59,196 bases of DNA from Vibrio aestivus (GCA_003263845.1 JYJN01000110.1:1-59196), one strand, 5' to 3'; shown: positions 29,924 through 43,210, counted from the stretch's first letter. The notes: generated from the letters alone by a model not told the origin. Translations and numbers: made by a program.

Positions 29924-29955
29924 CTACTTTCTATTTAAACTACTTTCTATTTAAA
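29924..29955. repeat. 16-bp tandem duplication at the end of a small gene
   Basis: CTACTTTCTATTTAAA occurs twice in a row (29924-29939 and 29940-29955). The second copy holds the last codons and stop of the 66-residue gene; the first is its duplicate in the 3' untranslated region. A slippage event or assembly error is likely. A separate inverted repeat (CGGGCGCGAA / TTCGCGCCCG) lies at 29837-29869. Confidence 0.8.
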
Positions 29956-30140
29956 TAGCGAGATAGCCAAGCTGGGCCATCGAATCCGTTGTCTTCAGAC
30001 AGCATAGCTTTTGCTGCGTCCGAAGGTGAAGCCTTGCTTTCCCACATTTCTGAAAGAAGCTGTTCATCAAGTTCATGGTCACCGACTAGGGCGCTCACAC
30101 GCTCGACATACAATTTACGGGCTAGAAGCTCTTTATCCAT
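29940..30140 (-). CDS. Hypothetical 66-residue protein
   Basis: Family not recognised. The start at 30138-30140 (MDKELLARKLYVERVSALVG) has a strong AAGGTGG upstream, better than the longer reading from 30188. The protein is acidic and helical, ending WLSRYLNRK, without a signal or membrane segment. It stands alone between yoaA and the divergent purU gene. A conserved small cytoplasmic protein is the likely status. Confidence 0.75.
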   Translation of the reverse strand: MDKELLARKLYVERVSALVGDHELDEQLLSEMWESKASPSDAAKAMLSEDNGFDGPAWLSRYLNRK

Positions 30141-30355
30141 AAGTACCACCTTGAAACACTCTAAATTAGAGGAATGAATCTCCAACAAAACACATTGAAA
30201 GCAACATTGAAACGCTACACCTGCAAGCGGTTTTTTGTTGAAACCAACGTGATAATAGATTAATTATAGCTTCGATACTGCGGCATGGTTCACCGTTCAA
30301 CCCGCCCAAAATTAATTTAAAGTTCAAAAAAAATAATTCACGGAAGTATTAGGAA

Positions 30356-31189
30356 ATGGAAAAGAAAACACTACTCACGCATTGTTCCGACGCGCCGGGG
30401 CTAATCTCTAAGATTACCAATATATGTTACAAGCATCAGTTAAACATTATTCATAACAATGAATTTGTGGATAATACCAGCGGTCATTTCTTCATGCGTA
30501 CCGAGCTGGAAGGTTATTTTAACGATGAAACATTTCTGGCGGATCTAGACCAAGCTCTACCTCAAGGAGCAAAGCGCAAGCTGGTCAGCTCTTCTCGTAA
30601 ACGCATTGTTGTTTTGGTAACGAAAGAAGCACACTGTCTTGGTGATATCTTAATGAAGAACTTCGATGGTAGCTTGGATGTGGAGATCGCCGCCGTTGTT
30701 GGAAACTACGATGTCCTACAAAGCCTAACGGAGCGTTTCGATATCCCTTATCACTGCGTATCACATGAAGGGTTAAATCGTGAAGAGCACGAAGCGAAGG
30801 TGCTTGAGGTGGTTGATCAATACGAAGCGGATTACCTAGTTTTAGCGAAATACATGCGCGTACTGACACCTGGATTTGTTGAGAAATACAACCATAAGAT
30901 CATCAACATCCACCACAGCTTCTTGCCCGCATTTATTGGTGCTAAGCCATATCAGCAAGCGTACGAGCGTGGTGTAAAAATCATTGGTGCGACGGCCCAC
31001 TTTGTCACCAACGATCTTGATGAAGGCCCAATCATCAAACAAGACGTTATCCCTGTCGACCATAACTTTAGTGCAAAAGATATGGCGCAAGCAGGTCGGG
31101 ACGTTGAGAAAAATGTATTAAGTAAGGCCTTAAACAAAGTGCTCAACGACCACGTATTTGTCTACGGCAACAAAACGGTTATTTTGTAA
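30356..31189 (+). CDS. purU: Formyltetrahydrofolate deformylase
   Basis: Cytoplasmic enzyme that hydrolyses 10-formyl-tetrahydrofolate to formate and tetrahydrofolate, balancing one-carbon pools. It has 277 residues: an N-terminal ACT domain (about 1-80; CSDAPGLISKITNICYKHQL), then a formyltransferase-fold domain with NIHHSFLPAFIGAKPY holding the catalytic His, and GPIIKQDVIPVDH with the catalytic Asp. The upstream gap is AT-rich, with AAAAATAA just before GGAAG. Confidence 0.96.
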   Translation: MEKKTLLTHCSDAPGLISKITNICYKHQLNIIHNNEFVDNTSGHFFMRTELEGYFNDETFLADLDQALPQGAKRKLVSSSRKRIVVLVTKEAHCLGDILMKNFDGSLDVEIAAVVGNYDVLQSLTERFDIPYHCVSHEGLNREEHEAKVLEVVDQYEADYLVLAKYMRVLTPGFVEKYNHKIINIHHSFLPAFIGAKPYQQAYERGVKIIGATAHFVTNDLDEGPIIKQDVIPVDHNFSAKDMAQAGRDVEKNVLSKALNKVLNDHVFVYGNKTVIL

Positions 31190-31229
31190 TCCGACTTGAA
31201 CTTCAAAAGGTGCCTATAAGGCACCTTTG

Positions 31230-31581
31230 TTATTGGCTTTCCAACATCTCTTGCAGCCCGCCCGCATTGTGCAGATTTGTGAAGCCTTGAGCTTTCAGAT
31301 ACTGAAATGCCTGACCCGAACGATTCCCGCTGCGGCAGTACAAGACGATCTCTGTGTTCTTGTCTACCCCACTAAAGTGCGTATCTAAATCTGATAGCGG
31401 ATAGTTCAGGGCATCCTCTAGATGGCCTTGCTCAAACTCCCCTGGTGTACGCACATCCACAATAAGTGCGCCTAGCTCTATCTTCTGCCAACCCACTTTT
31501 GCTCTTTCACTCGCATGAACTGTAATTGAAAATAAAACAACGAACAGTAAAAACAAACGTTCTGACTAGCCTTATTGACAT
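31230..31581 (-). CDS. Secreted rhodanese-like protein (one frameshift)
   Basis: Single-domain sulphurtransferase, 116 residues when repaired, exported by a signal peptide. Active-site loop YCRSGNRSG with the catalytic Cys, and VDVRTPGEFEQGHLEDALNYP at the front of the fold, resemble PspE/GlpE. An ATG at 31579-31581 has an ideal AAGGA upstream, but an extra base in the A3 run at 31555-31557 puts it out of frame. Removing it gives MSIRLVRTLFLLFVVLFSIT, a normal signal peptide. Lies between purU and the carbonic anhydrase gene, divergent from the latter. Confidence 0.83.
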
Positions 31582-31824
31582 TTTAAATCCTTAGTTTATA
31601 GAAGGTTAATTAACTTATTTTAATGTTGCGCTATTGGGCTATTTTTTAATGGACGCATCTTTTTACATACAAATTTATGCAATGGAATACATAATATCTG
31701 AACATTTTTCTCATTTCATTCAAATAAGTATTTGCCTGTCACGAAGACCACTTATAGTCATATTTCCAAACGGAAGTTTGGATAAACAAAATACTAATTA
31801 CTACAAGCTCAAATGGACAACGTC

Positions 31825-32681
31825 ATGCATTTACATAAAGCCTCAATAATGGCTGCATTTATTGCAGCCTCATTTTCGACATCGGCAGACACTAGTCAGA
31901 TCGTCGATGATCAACACATTAATAAACAGCGTGCTGCGCTTGCGCAGAACACCAACGGAAAAGGATACGGTCCTCAGTCACCACGTAACATTGATGACCT
32001 ATCAGGCAACAACCCGAATACTTTCAGCATAGCGCCTCAATCCCAAGAGATGAACCTATGTAATATCCATTTCCACAAAAAATGCCGAACATGCCGGAGG
32101 GGAGTTTAATAAATTTGCCGGCAATGGTGACGGTAATGGCTTTGGTACCGGTTATCGTTACAGTGGCTCGTTGAGTCTGAGCGAAGCAAAGCGTTTTTGA
32201 TTCAAACGTATGTCGCAGCGATCACGGAGGCCTAAACGCCGGTGACACGATTGAAGTGCACTTCGTACATACTACAGCCAATGTCACTCCAGGGGCCACG
32301 TTAGGCGCATGTTCGAACGACGCAACAGTAAACCCGCAGCTGCGTGTGGAAACCCAAGTGTTCGTTTTGGTCAACGACCGTAACGCTTTGAACTTCAATC
32401 AGCTGGCTAAAGTCTCCAAACGAAACGGTTATTTCCAAGCGACAAACATGCCGAGTGACACCGGTAAGCCTATTGAGTACCTAGGTTCAACAACTGGCCC
32501 AGCCTACAACACCAAAGGATCGCCTTATCAGGTAACCTGGAGCGTAAGGCCAAAAGTGGCTAAAGTTGACTTACTCACTGTGGGTAACTGGTGTAAGGAC
32601 AACATTTTCAACGAAGATCACGCGCACGGTGTTCGGAATTTAGTGGTCAACTCTGACTTGCTTTCAGACGCACAGATGTAA
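31825..32681 (+). CDS. Secreted delta-class carbonic anhydrase (two frameshifts)
   Basis: Periplasmic enzyme predicted to interconvert CO2 and bicarbonate, 284 residues when repaired. The signal peptide begins MHLHKASIMAAFIAASFSTS. The catalytic core reads LCNIHFHKNAEHAGGEF, with the His pair and Glu of the class, AGNGDGNGFGTGYRYSG, SDHGGLNAGDTIEVHFVHTT with a further His, and PGATLGACSNDATVNPQLRV. Two extra bases break it: A6 at 32077-32082 (should be five) and T5 at 32194-32198 (should be four). Both repairs restore family motifs. The delta class was first found in diatoms and is also annotated in vibrios. ATG 31825 is preferred over 31813. A terminator follows. Confidence 0.82.
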
Positions 32682-32701
32682 ATCGGCATCAATCAACACA
32701 A

Positions 32702-32730
32702 AAAAGGGTAAGCCGAAGCTTACCCTTTTG
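32702..32730. terminator. Bidirectional terminator between the carbonic anhydrase gene and fadH
   Basis: AAAAGGGTAAGC pairs with GCTTACCCTTTT across a four-base loop, flanked by A and T runs, serving two convergent genes. Confidence 0.92.
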
Positions 32731-32753
32731 TTTTTATTGAAGTACCCAATCTG

Positions 32754-34770
<2,017 letters not shown>

Positions 34771-34780
34771 CTATTATTAT

Positions 34781-34796
34781 TGTGGTCTGACCAGAA
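34781..34796 (-). promoter_or_regulatory. FadR-like operator of fadH
   Basis: The minus strand reads TTCTGGTCAGACCACAA. The core TGGTC-N-GACCA (34783-34793) is a perfect palindrome and closely matches known fad operators such as that of E. coli fadB. It lies about 20-30 bases before the fadH start, so bound FadR would block expression until long-chain acyl-CoA appears. Confidence 0.75.
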
Positions 34797-35022
34797 TAAT
34801 AAGCACCAAACAAAAAATCAAACACACGTTTACATTTATGTAACACCGATCATCTTCTAATGATGAAGAGAACGTTTATGGCTAAACTAACTGGTGAAAA
34901 TGTTTTGATTTACATCAATAAGTTGAGAGAGACAGAATGATCACGTACGATGGACCTTCGGCTTAGACTTTCAAACTGAGCCATGACCTTACAAACTCAC
35001 CACGCCACTTTGTGGAGCCATA

Positions 35023-36872
35023 ATGAAAACGATCTTCAAATTTATTGGCCTGTTTTTTAAAGGGATTTGGAAACTCATCACCTTCATTAGACTAGCGCTT
35101 GTAAACCTCATATTTGTCGCCACGTTAGCGATCATTTACTTCGCATTCACGCAAACAGACGTTCAGCCCGTCACACCGGTTCAACAATCAGCATTGGTAC
35201 TTAACCTCTCCGGTCCAATAGTGGAACAAAGACGCTATGTAAGCCCTATGGACTCCCTCACTGGATCCGTTTTTGGACAAGAGCTGCCCAAGGAGAATGT
35301 GCTGTTTGATATAGTAGATACCATTCGTCACGCCAAAGACGACGATAACATTACCGGCATCGTGCTCGCATTGAGGGATTTGCCTGAAACCAATCTGACT
35401 AAGCTACGTTACGTTGCAAAAGCCATTAACGAGTTTAAATCTTCTGGTAAACCCGTATATGCCGTTGGTGCGTTTTACAACCAAAGCCAGTACTACCTAG
35501 CCAGCTATGCCGATAAAGTTTACCTAGCACCAGACGGCGCTGTATTAATTAAAGGCTACAGCGCATATAACCTTTACTACAAAACATTGCTTGAAAAGCT
35601 GGAAGTGAACACTCACGTATTCCGCGTGGGTAGTTATAAATCCGCTATTGAGCCATTTGTTCGTGATGATATGTCAGATGAAGCCAAAGAAACGGCCTCT
35701 CGCTGGCTTGGCCAACTTTGGGGCGCATATGTTGAGGACGTCTCAACAACCGCCAAATTTCACCATCTGTTCTTAACCCTTCGATGGATGAGTTTCTAGC
35801 CCAGTTAGAAGGTGCTAATGGTGACGTCGCGCAGTTGAGTAAGAACCTTGGCCTTGTAGACCAACTGGCAACACGTCAAGAGATCCGCAACGAGCTGATT
35901 GAGCAATTTGGTTCAGACGGCGACGACAGCTACCAAGCTGTTAGCTACTACGACTACCGTATGAATGTTCAACCAAACATCGATGTTACTGCAGACGATA
36001 TAGCCGTCGTTATCGCAAGCGGCACGATTATGGATGGTACTCAACCACGCGGTACTGTCGGTGGTGACACAACTGCCGCACTTCTTCGTCAGGCTCGCAA
36101 TGACGACAAGGTTAAAGCTGTCGTAGTACGTGTAGACAGTCCGGGAGGGAGCGCATTTGCATCCGAAGTCATCCGCAATGAAATCGTTGCACTTCGTGAG
36201 GCAGGTAAACCAGTCGTTATTTCGATGTCTAGCCTAGCGGCCTCTGGCGGTTACTGGATTTCCATGAGTGCCAACAAGATCGTAGCTCAGCCAACCACGC
36301 TCACCGGCTCTATCGGTATCTTCAGTGTGATCACGACTTTTGAGAAGGGCCTCAACAACATTGGCGTGTATACCGATGGTATTGGTACATCACCATTCTC
36401 AGGTGTTGGGATTGCGACAGGTCTTACTGAAGGCGCTTCGCAAGCCTTCCAAATGGGCATCGAGCACGGCTACAATCGTTTCGTTAATTTGGTAGCAGAC
36501 TCCCGTGGCATCGCTCTTTCAGAAATGAACTCGATAGCCGAAGGCCGAGTTTGGACGGGGCAAGATGCGATGAAAGTGGGTCTGGTTGATCAAATGGGTG
36601 ATTTCGACGATGCGGTAAACATTGCAGCGGAACTGGCTAAATTAGAGAGCTACAATCTATATTGGGTTGAAGAACCATTATCACCCGCCCAACAGTTCTT
36701 CCAAGAGATGATGAATCAGGTCAAGGTGCATGTTGGTATCGACATTAACACCTACTTACCAACAGCACTACAGCCTATCTCAAAGCAGATGGTTCAGGAT
36801 CTGAGTTTGCTGGAAACGTTTAATGACCCGAAAGGCCACTATGCATTCTGCTTAAACTGCGAAGTCCAGTAA
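35023..36872 (+). CDS. sppA: Signal peptide peptidase SppA (protease IV, one frameshift)
   Basis: Inner-membrane serine protease that degrades cleaved signal peptides. Repaired length is 616 residues, the normal 67-kDa form with two homologous halves. An N-terminal membrane helix (about 20-45) is followed by the catalytic Lys in RVGSYKSAIEPFVRDDMSDE and, in the second half, the nucleophile Ser in SMSSLAASGGYWIS with TLTGSIGIFS. One A is missing at 35755-35757; repair gives AKISPSVLNPSMDEFL. In E. coli it also neighbours ansA. Confidence 0.94.
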
Positions 36873-36892
36873 TCGTCTTTCGAAACTCACAC

Positions 36893-36919
36893 AAGTGCCG
36901 CCTTAGCGCGGCGCTTTTT
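36893..36919 (+). terminator. Terminator after sppA
   Basis: AAGTGCCGC pairs with GCGGCGCTT (one G-T pair), followed by TTTTTG. Confidence 0.85.
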
Positions 36920-37094
36920 GTTTCAATAGCTCCCACCTCGTTAACAAACAGCCGCGTTTCTGCTGCTCATGCTTCTACTTCTATAGTGTAGAAAGAGAAA
37001 TTAATAGCCATTTGATAGTGGAATGTTATAGAAACCATCGCGAGCAGCAGTTTATAATTACGGCCTGTTCCCGATTCACAGTACGATTTGCCTC

Positions 37095-38107
37095 ATGACT
37101 AGAAAACACATCTACATCGCTTACACCGGCGGCACCATTGGTATGCAAAAGTCGGATCACGGCTATATTCCAGTCGCTGGTTTTATGGAAAAACAGCTAG
37201 AAAGCATGCCTGAGTTTCATCGACCAGAGATGCCTGAATACACCATTCATGAATACGATCCACTGATCGATTCTTCTGACATGACTCCTGCTGACTGGCA
37301 GCAAATCGCAGACGATATTCGCGACAACTACGATAAGTATGATGGCTTCGTAATCCTTCACGGTACAGACACCATGGCGTATACCGCCTCCGCGCTATCA
37401 TTTATGTTGGAAAATCTAGCAAACCGGTAATAGTGACAGGTTCACAAATCCCACTGGCCGAGCTCCGCTCTGATGGTCAAGCGAACCTGCTCAATGCCCT
37501 GCACCTTGCGGCGAATTACCCCATTAATGAAGTAACACTGTTTTTCAATAACCAGCTGATGAGAGGTAATCGCAGTACTAAATCTCACGCTGACGGTTTT
37601 AATGCTTTCACTTCACCTAACCTTCCACCACTATTGGAAGCGGGTATCAGTATCAAAGTCAGCAATGGTGTAGAAATCAACAAAGCGCCAGAGGGTGAGT
37701 TCAAAGTTCACGATATCACGCCACAACCTATTGGCGTGATTACCATGTACCCTGGCATTTCTCATGAAGTAATTCGTAACACCTTACTTCAACCTGTAAA
37801 TGCGATGATCTTATTAACATTTGGCGTTGGTAATGCACCGCAAAACCCAGAATTACTCGCTCACCTTCAAGATGCCTCTGAGCGTGGCGTGATTGTGGTG
37901 AACTTGACGCAATGTCTAGCAGGTAAAGTTAACATGGGCGGATATGCAACAGGCTGTGCTTTAGCCGATGCTGGTGTGGTGAGTGGCTACGATATGACGC
38001 CAGAAGCGGCTTTAGCTAAATTGCATTATCTTCTCAGCAAAAATTTGAGCTACGAGGAAGTGAAGCAAAAGATGCAAGAAATACTTCGTGGTGAAATGAG
38101 CTTGTAA
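37095..38107 (+). CDS. ansA: Type I L-asparaginase AnsA (one frameshift)
   Basis: Cytoplasmic enzyme that hydrolyses asparagine to aspartate and ammonia. Repaired length is 337 residues. First catalytic Thr motif IAYTGGTIGMQKS, second VILHGTDTMAYTAS, and VTGSQIPLAELRSDGQANLL. One G is missing around 37419; repair gives LENLGKPVIVTGSQ. The upstream 220 bases hold the sppA terminator. Convergent with yeaC, with a shared terminator. Confidence 0.94.
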
Positions 38108-38125
38108 CTAAGCAAATAGATGAAT

Positions 38126-38152
38126 AAAAAAACCGCCAATGGCGGTTTTTTT
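38126..38152. terminator. Bidirectional terminator between ansA and yeaC
   Basis: AAAAAAACCGCC pairs with GGCGGTTTTTTT across a three-base loop; strong in both directions. Confidence 0.95.
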
Positions 38153-38170
38153 ATTATCAGGACGTTAATT

Positions 38171-38452
38171 CTAGTCTTCCAGTTTCACTCGAGCAATATC
38201 TTCGGCACCTTGTTGAAACTGCTTTTTCAGTTCAGATTTCGACTTAAAACTAATTTCGCCTCCTGCGGCGACTGTCATATGTTGGGCATCTGAATTATGC
38301 TTAGATTGATACAACATCACAGCTTGCATGCATGAGTCTCGCTGTTCTTGAGAAAGTGGTGTACCTTCAGGCCACTTGCCAGTTTCAACAGCATACTGTA
38401 AACGCTCATAAACTTCAGGTGTAATAGCGTCTATTAACTGCTCAGCATTCAT
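38171..38452 (-). CDS. DUF1315 family protein YeaC
   Basis: Cytoplasmic protein of 93 residues, DUF1315 family, function unknown. The start MNAEQLIDAITPEVYERLQY has AAGGAA seven bases upstream, so the longer reading from 38521 is rejected. Family marks are ETGKWPEGTPLS and LSQEQRDSCMQAVMLYQSKH. Its position between ansA and msrB-gapA is the same as in E. coli. Confidence 0.92.
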   Translation of the reverse strand: MNAEQLIDAITPEVYERLQYAVETGKWPEGTPLSQEQRDSCMQAVMLYQSKHNSDAQHMTVAAGGEISFKSKSELKKQFQQGAEDIARVKLED

Positions 38453-38554
38453 AGTTGATTCCTTGTCTATTCTGTACTGTGCAAACATAGCGTTCTCGTT
38501 ATTTGAGTCAAGGGTTGACAAAGAAATAAGAGTAATTGATCACAAGCAAAATTT

Positions 38555-39376
38555 ATGAAGATAGCCAAACTATTCATCGCCCTACCTAGCCTCATCGTAT
38601 TGAGTGGCTGTTTCGAGGATCGCAGGAATACAGAGCAACTGTGTAACGACCGTCCAGAGCTGCGCTGTGAACAACTCAACATCAATGACGGCCAGTGCCG
38701 CCTGCCTAGAACTGACCTCATTTGGCACCGTTTCGAAGTCCACAAAAGTGGCAGCGATGCGAACAAAATTAAAGAGTATGCTCTAGTCAGCGAATACAAA
38801 CGCTGCCTAGAACTTGCGTCTCAGATCCAACCTATCGATCAAAACAACGTTAAGCAAAAGCGTTTCGATGCCCTAATGCACTCTTCGGAAGAACAAGAGC
38901 GTATCGTAAGCGAGTTGAGTCTCAGCCGTTCCCCAGAAACCCTATACTTCTTATGGAGCCAAACAGGTGACGAAGATGCACAACGTGAGTTTCTACAAAT
39001 GGAAGGCTCCCCGAAGCTCGAAACGGCAGAAATGCAGTACGCATTAGCAACCTTCTATACCAACCGAAACCAAGAAAAAACCCTGCAACTGCTTAATCAT
39101 GCGTTAGAGCTTTCAGGCAGAAGTAACATCAATACCGAGATTTTTAAGTCACTTGCCAGCACCTATTATAGAGAGAACCAAAGAGAGCTCGCGTATATTT
39201 GGGCAAAAGTGGCTGAGTCGTTTGAGATTCAAATTGTGTCAGATAAAGAACTGCAGCTACTTTATGGCTTTAAAAAAGATAAATTCCAGAAGTTAGACGC
39301 CATTGCCGACGATGTTGAAGAGATGGTGCGGGCGGGTAAATATATGCAGTCGAGCCTACCAGCTAAATTTGACTAA
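38555..39376 (+). CDS. DUF2989 lipoprotein
   Basis: Predicted lipoprotein of 273 residues. The signal peptide has a lipobox (IVLSGCFED) with Cys at residue 19. The mature N-terminal part has four cysteines in a short span (CNDRPELRC, NDGQCRL, KRC), likely disulphide-bonded. The rest is helical with a repeat-like feel (ETAEMQYALATFYTNRNQEK, then IFKSLASTYYRENQRELAY), like TPR or Sel1 units. It is divergent from yeaC. I recall DUF2989 for this Vibrio family; the function is not known. Confidence 0.82.
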   Translation: MKIAKLFIALPSLIVLSGCFEDRRNTEQLCNDRPELRCEQLNINDGQCRLPRTDLIWHRFEVHKSGSDANKIKEYALVSEYKRCLELASQIQPIDQNNVKQKRFDALMHSSEEQERIVSELSLSRSPETLYFLWSQTGDEDAQREFLQMEGSPKLETAEMQYALATFYTNRNQEKTLQLLNHALELSGRSNINTEIFKSLASTYYRENQRELAYIWAKVAESFEIQIVSDKELQLLYGFKKDKFQKLDAIADDVEEMVRAGKYMQSSLPAKFD

Positions 39377-39428
39377 AGTAGAATAGACAAATAGCAAACC
39401 CGACTTACATATGAAAGGATAAAACATT

Positions 39429-39456
39429 AAGCGGTGGCCTAGTCACCGCTTTTTTG
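39429..39456. terminator. Terminator overlapping the msrB 3' end
   Basis: AAGCGGTG pairs with CACCGCTT, followed by TTTT on the plus strand. It ends the DUF2989 transcript and overlaps the last codons of the convergent msrB. Confidence 0.8.
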
Positions 39457-39882
39457 TATTTTGTTGAAAGTTAACGACACAGAGTTAACACAAAACCTTT
39501 CTCCTGTTGTGGGCGGACCATCAGGAAAAACGTGCCCTAAATGACTATCGCAGGCCTTGCATCGGATCTCAATTCTTCTCATTCCGTGACTCAGATCTTC
39601 TAAATAACGGATGGCTTCGTCATTAATTGGGGCATCAAAGCTCGGCCAACCACAACCAGAATCGTACTTGTTGCTTGAATCAAACAACTCAGAGCCACAG
39701 CAGGTGCAAGAATAGATGCCTGTATTCTTATTATGCAATAGCGTGCCTGAGAAAGGCGCTTCTGTACCTTGTTTTCGACAAACGCGATATTCTTCCTCAG
39801 AGAGCACCTCACGCCAATGTTCATCAGGCTTTGTGAATGATTGACTATCTTTATCCATTCGACTTTTTGTTCCCATTCTCAA
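39439..39882 (-). CDS. msrB: Peptide-methionine (R)-S-oxide reductase MsrB
   Basis: Repairs methionine R-sulphoxide in proteins. About 140-147 residues depending on start; the ATG codons at 39876 and 39858 are both possible, and no ribosome site decides. Zinc cysteines [11 protein letters not shown] and [13 protein letters not shown], the conserved [10 protein letters not shown], and the catalytic Cys in RFCVNSVSL are all present. It is divergent from gapA, as in E. coli. Confidence 0.93.
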   Translation of the reverse strand: MRMGTKSRMDKDSQSFTKPDEHWREVLSEEEYRVCRKQGTEAPFSGTLLHNKNTGIYSCTCCGSELFDSSNKYDSGCGWPSFDAPINDEAIRYLEDLSHGMRRIEIRCKACDSHLGHVFPDGPPTTGERFCVNSVSLTFNKIQKSGD

Positions 39883-40087
39883 TTATAGTTATGACTTTTT
39901 TTGCTAAATACTTGCTAACGTCTTATGTTGTAGCACATACTTCTTGCTGATAAAGTTTTGTACAGGATGTAACAAAATCTTCAGGCTTACCCGAACATTT
40001 TACGCTAACTGGAAAAGAGAAAAACCAGTTATTGAGATTAAAAAACGTTCATTTGCGACTAATTGTGAAAAAAAGCGACAATTTTTT

Positions 40088-40116
40088 TTGACATTAAACA
40101 AGTTAAGCCTGATTAT
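40088..40116 (+). promoter_or_regulatory. gapA promoter
   Basis: A perfect TTGACA (40088-40093) and GATTAT (40111-40116) are 17 bases apart in the 313-base gap before gapA. Transcription would start near 40123, giving a leader of about 73 bases. An A/T-rich stretch just upstream could act as an UP element. Nothing else gene-like is seen in the gap. Confidence 0.75.
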
Positions 40117-40129
40117 CGGTTGCAGTTGA

Positions 40130-41191
<1,062 letters not shown>

Positions 41192-41232
41192 TTCGTTACT
41201 TTAAGATAAGCGTTTAGCGCAGAATCTTGTTT

Positions 41233-41258
41233 AAAGGCGGCTCTTGAGTCGCCTTTTT
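41233..41258 (+). terminator. Terminator after gapA
   Basis: AAGGCGGCTC pairs with GAGTCGCCTT (one G-T pair), with TTTTT. Confidence 0.9.
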
Positions 41259-41408
41259 GTTATCTACTGTTTACTCCGGCAAGCAGAAAAGTATCCAAAG
41301 CACTAGCCAATATTCCCATCGTTCATCCAATGTGTAGCTTTCTTACGTAACTGCTCTCTCTGTGATGGACAATAGGAATACTATTTAGATGTTATCGAGG
41401 ACATAGTA

Positions 41409-42290
41409 ATGGACTTATCTTCTCTCCCTACCCTGACAGTACTGTCTGACAACGTCACAATCGCCCAGCATGGGGAACACAAAATTGTTCGTGTTATTCA
41501 CGAAAAAGCGACAGCTGGTATCTCACTGTTTGGCGGTCACGTTGTTTCATTCAAGCCTGCAGGTCAAGAAGACCTAATTTGGATGAGTGAGCAAGCAAAC
41601 TTTGACGGTAAAGCTGCTCTGCGCGGTGGTATTCCCGTTTGTTGGCCTTGGTTTGGTCGCATTGCAGCGCCAGCTCACGGCTTTGCACGTAATAGCGAAT
41701 GGGAGCTTGTCGAGCATCGAGAAACAAATAACGGTGTGATTGTAGCGCTTGGCTTACGCGATACGGGTGATACTTTTGCTATTTGGCCGCACCGATTCGA
41801 AGCAAAACTTTATATTGAAGTCAGTGATGAGCTTAAAGTTACCCTGGATGTGACTAACACCGATGATACACCTTGGACATTCTCTGGCGCACTGCACACG
41901 TACTTGAACGTAGCTGATATCACTAAAGCGGTGACAACGGGTATGGGCCCAGAGTTTATCGATAGCCTGAATAGCAACCAGATCACTCAAAGTGGTGAGG
42001 AGCTAATCCTTACCGATACTGTTGACCGTGTATACACTAAGCCAGAATCAGTGATTAAACTGCACGACCCAGTTTGGAATCGCACATTGACTGTCGAGAA
42101 CCAAGGTCACAACAGCGCGGTTATATGGAACCCTTGGGCTGAAGGTGCGCAAGGTATGGGCGACATGCAAGATGATGGTTACCAAACCTTTCTGTGTATT
42201 GAATCAGCGCTGCACGCGCCATCCATTGAGCAAGGCAAAACACTTCAACCGGGTGAAAGCCACCAGCTTATCACTGTCATTGCTGCATAA
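41409..42290 (+). CDS. yeaD: D-hexose-6-phosphate mutarotase YeaD
   Basis: Cytoplasmic aldose-1-epimerase-like enzyme, 293 residues, thought to speed anomer exchange of glucose-6-phosphate. GAL-mutarotase family marks: VSFKPAGQEDLIWMSE, ALRGGIPVCWPWFG, AHGFARNSEWEL, and the conserved His and Glu (LHTYLNVADI; CIESAL). Follows gapA as in E. coli. Confidence 0.93.
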   Translation: MDLSSLPTLTVLSDNVTIAQHGEHKIVRVIHEKATAGISLFGGHVVSFKPAGQEDLIWMSEQANFDGKAALRGGIPVCWPWFGRIAAPAHGFARNSEWELVEHRETNNGVIVALGLRDTGDTFAIWPHRFEAKLYIEVSDELKVTLDVTNTDDTPWTFSGALHTYLNVADITKAVTTGMGPEFIDSLNSNQITQSGEELILTDTVDRVYTKPESVIKLHDPVWNRTLTVENQGHNSAVIWNPWAEGAQGMGDMQDDGYQTFLCIESALHAPSIEQGKTLQPGESHQLITVIAA

Positions 42291-42312
42291 GCTTGCAGTA
42301 CTTACGAATTGT

Positions 42313-42337
42313 AAGGGCAGGTCTTCCTGCCCTTTTT
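42313..42337 (+). terminator. Terminator after yeaD
   Basis: AAGGGCAGG pairs with CCTGCCCTT across a four-base loop, followed by TTTATT. Confidence 0.9.
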
Positions 42338-42391
42338 ATTTTCTTCAGTAACCGTTAAAATCCCGTCTCACCTTTGCCTATCGAGAATACT

Positions 42392-43210
42392 ATGGCTTAC
42401 CAATGTCCCCTGTGTCACCAACCTTTGGCGCTCAATGTGCGCACATACAAGTGTGCCGACAATCATCAGTTTGATGTTGCAAAAGAGGGTTATGTCAATC
42501 TCATGCCCGCTCACCACAAGCGTTCAAAAGATCCAGGCGACAACAAAGAGATGACAATGGCAAGAAGGGAGTTTCTCGGTGCAGGCTACTATGACACGTT
42601 GCGTAACCACGTCGCAAAATTGATTGCCTCTTACTACCAAGAATCTGCTGCAACACTGCTTGATATTGGTTGTGGCGAAGGCTACTACACCCACGCCGTA
42701 GCAATTCGCTTAACGAGAATAATGAACAATCACAAGCGTTCGGCTTAGACATCTCCAAAGTTGCGGTACGTTTTGCGGCAAAACGCTACCGTAATTGCCA
42801 CTTTAGCGTCGCCTCTAGTCACCGTTTACCGTTTAATGATCAAAGCCTAGATGCGGTTTTGCGCATTTACGCCCCTTGCAAACACGAAGAACTGCAACGC
42901 TGCGTTAAATCTGGCGGGCTACTCTTTACCGTCACCCCTGCAGCTCGTCATTTGTATCAGCTTCGTGAGCGAATCTATGACGATGTAAGGCTTCATTCAG
43001 AAAACCCTGAAGAGATAAACGGCTTCGAGCTTGAAAGTGAAATTCCACTGAATTACGACATGGATTTGCGTAACGGCGATGGCTTCAACCTGCTGCAAAT
43101 GACCCCATTTGCATGGAAAGCGAGCGAGGAGCTCAAATCTGAACTCAAATCCCTAGAACGTTTTTTCGTGTGAAGCCGACTTTATGATTCGAATCTACCG
43201 GAAATCATAG
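42392..43210 (+). CDS. rlmA: 23S rRNA (guanine745-N1)-methyltransferase RlmA (two frameshifts)
   Basis: Methylates G745 in 23S rRNA using S-adenosylmethionine. Repaired length is 272 residues. An N-terminal zinc finger (YQCPLCHQPL, then YKCADNHQFD) leads to the SAM fold LLDIGCGEGYYTHAVA and the LRIYAPCKHEEL block. One A is missing at 42703-42704 (HAVANSLNENNEQ). An extra T in the run at 43161-43166 hides the true end; repair gives RFSCEADFMIRIYRKS, the typical family C-terminus, so the gene ends at 43210 rather than 43173. The ATG at 42392 (MAYQCPLCHQ) is preferred over the upstream TTG. Confidence 0.92.

Noticed and set aside
31634..31849. 71-codon ORF upstream of the carbonic anhydrase gene
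   Set aside because: AT-rich, unlike a protein in composition, no ribosome site, and it overlaps the start of the real gene.
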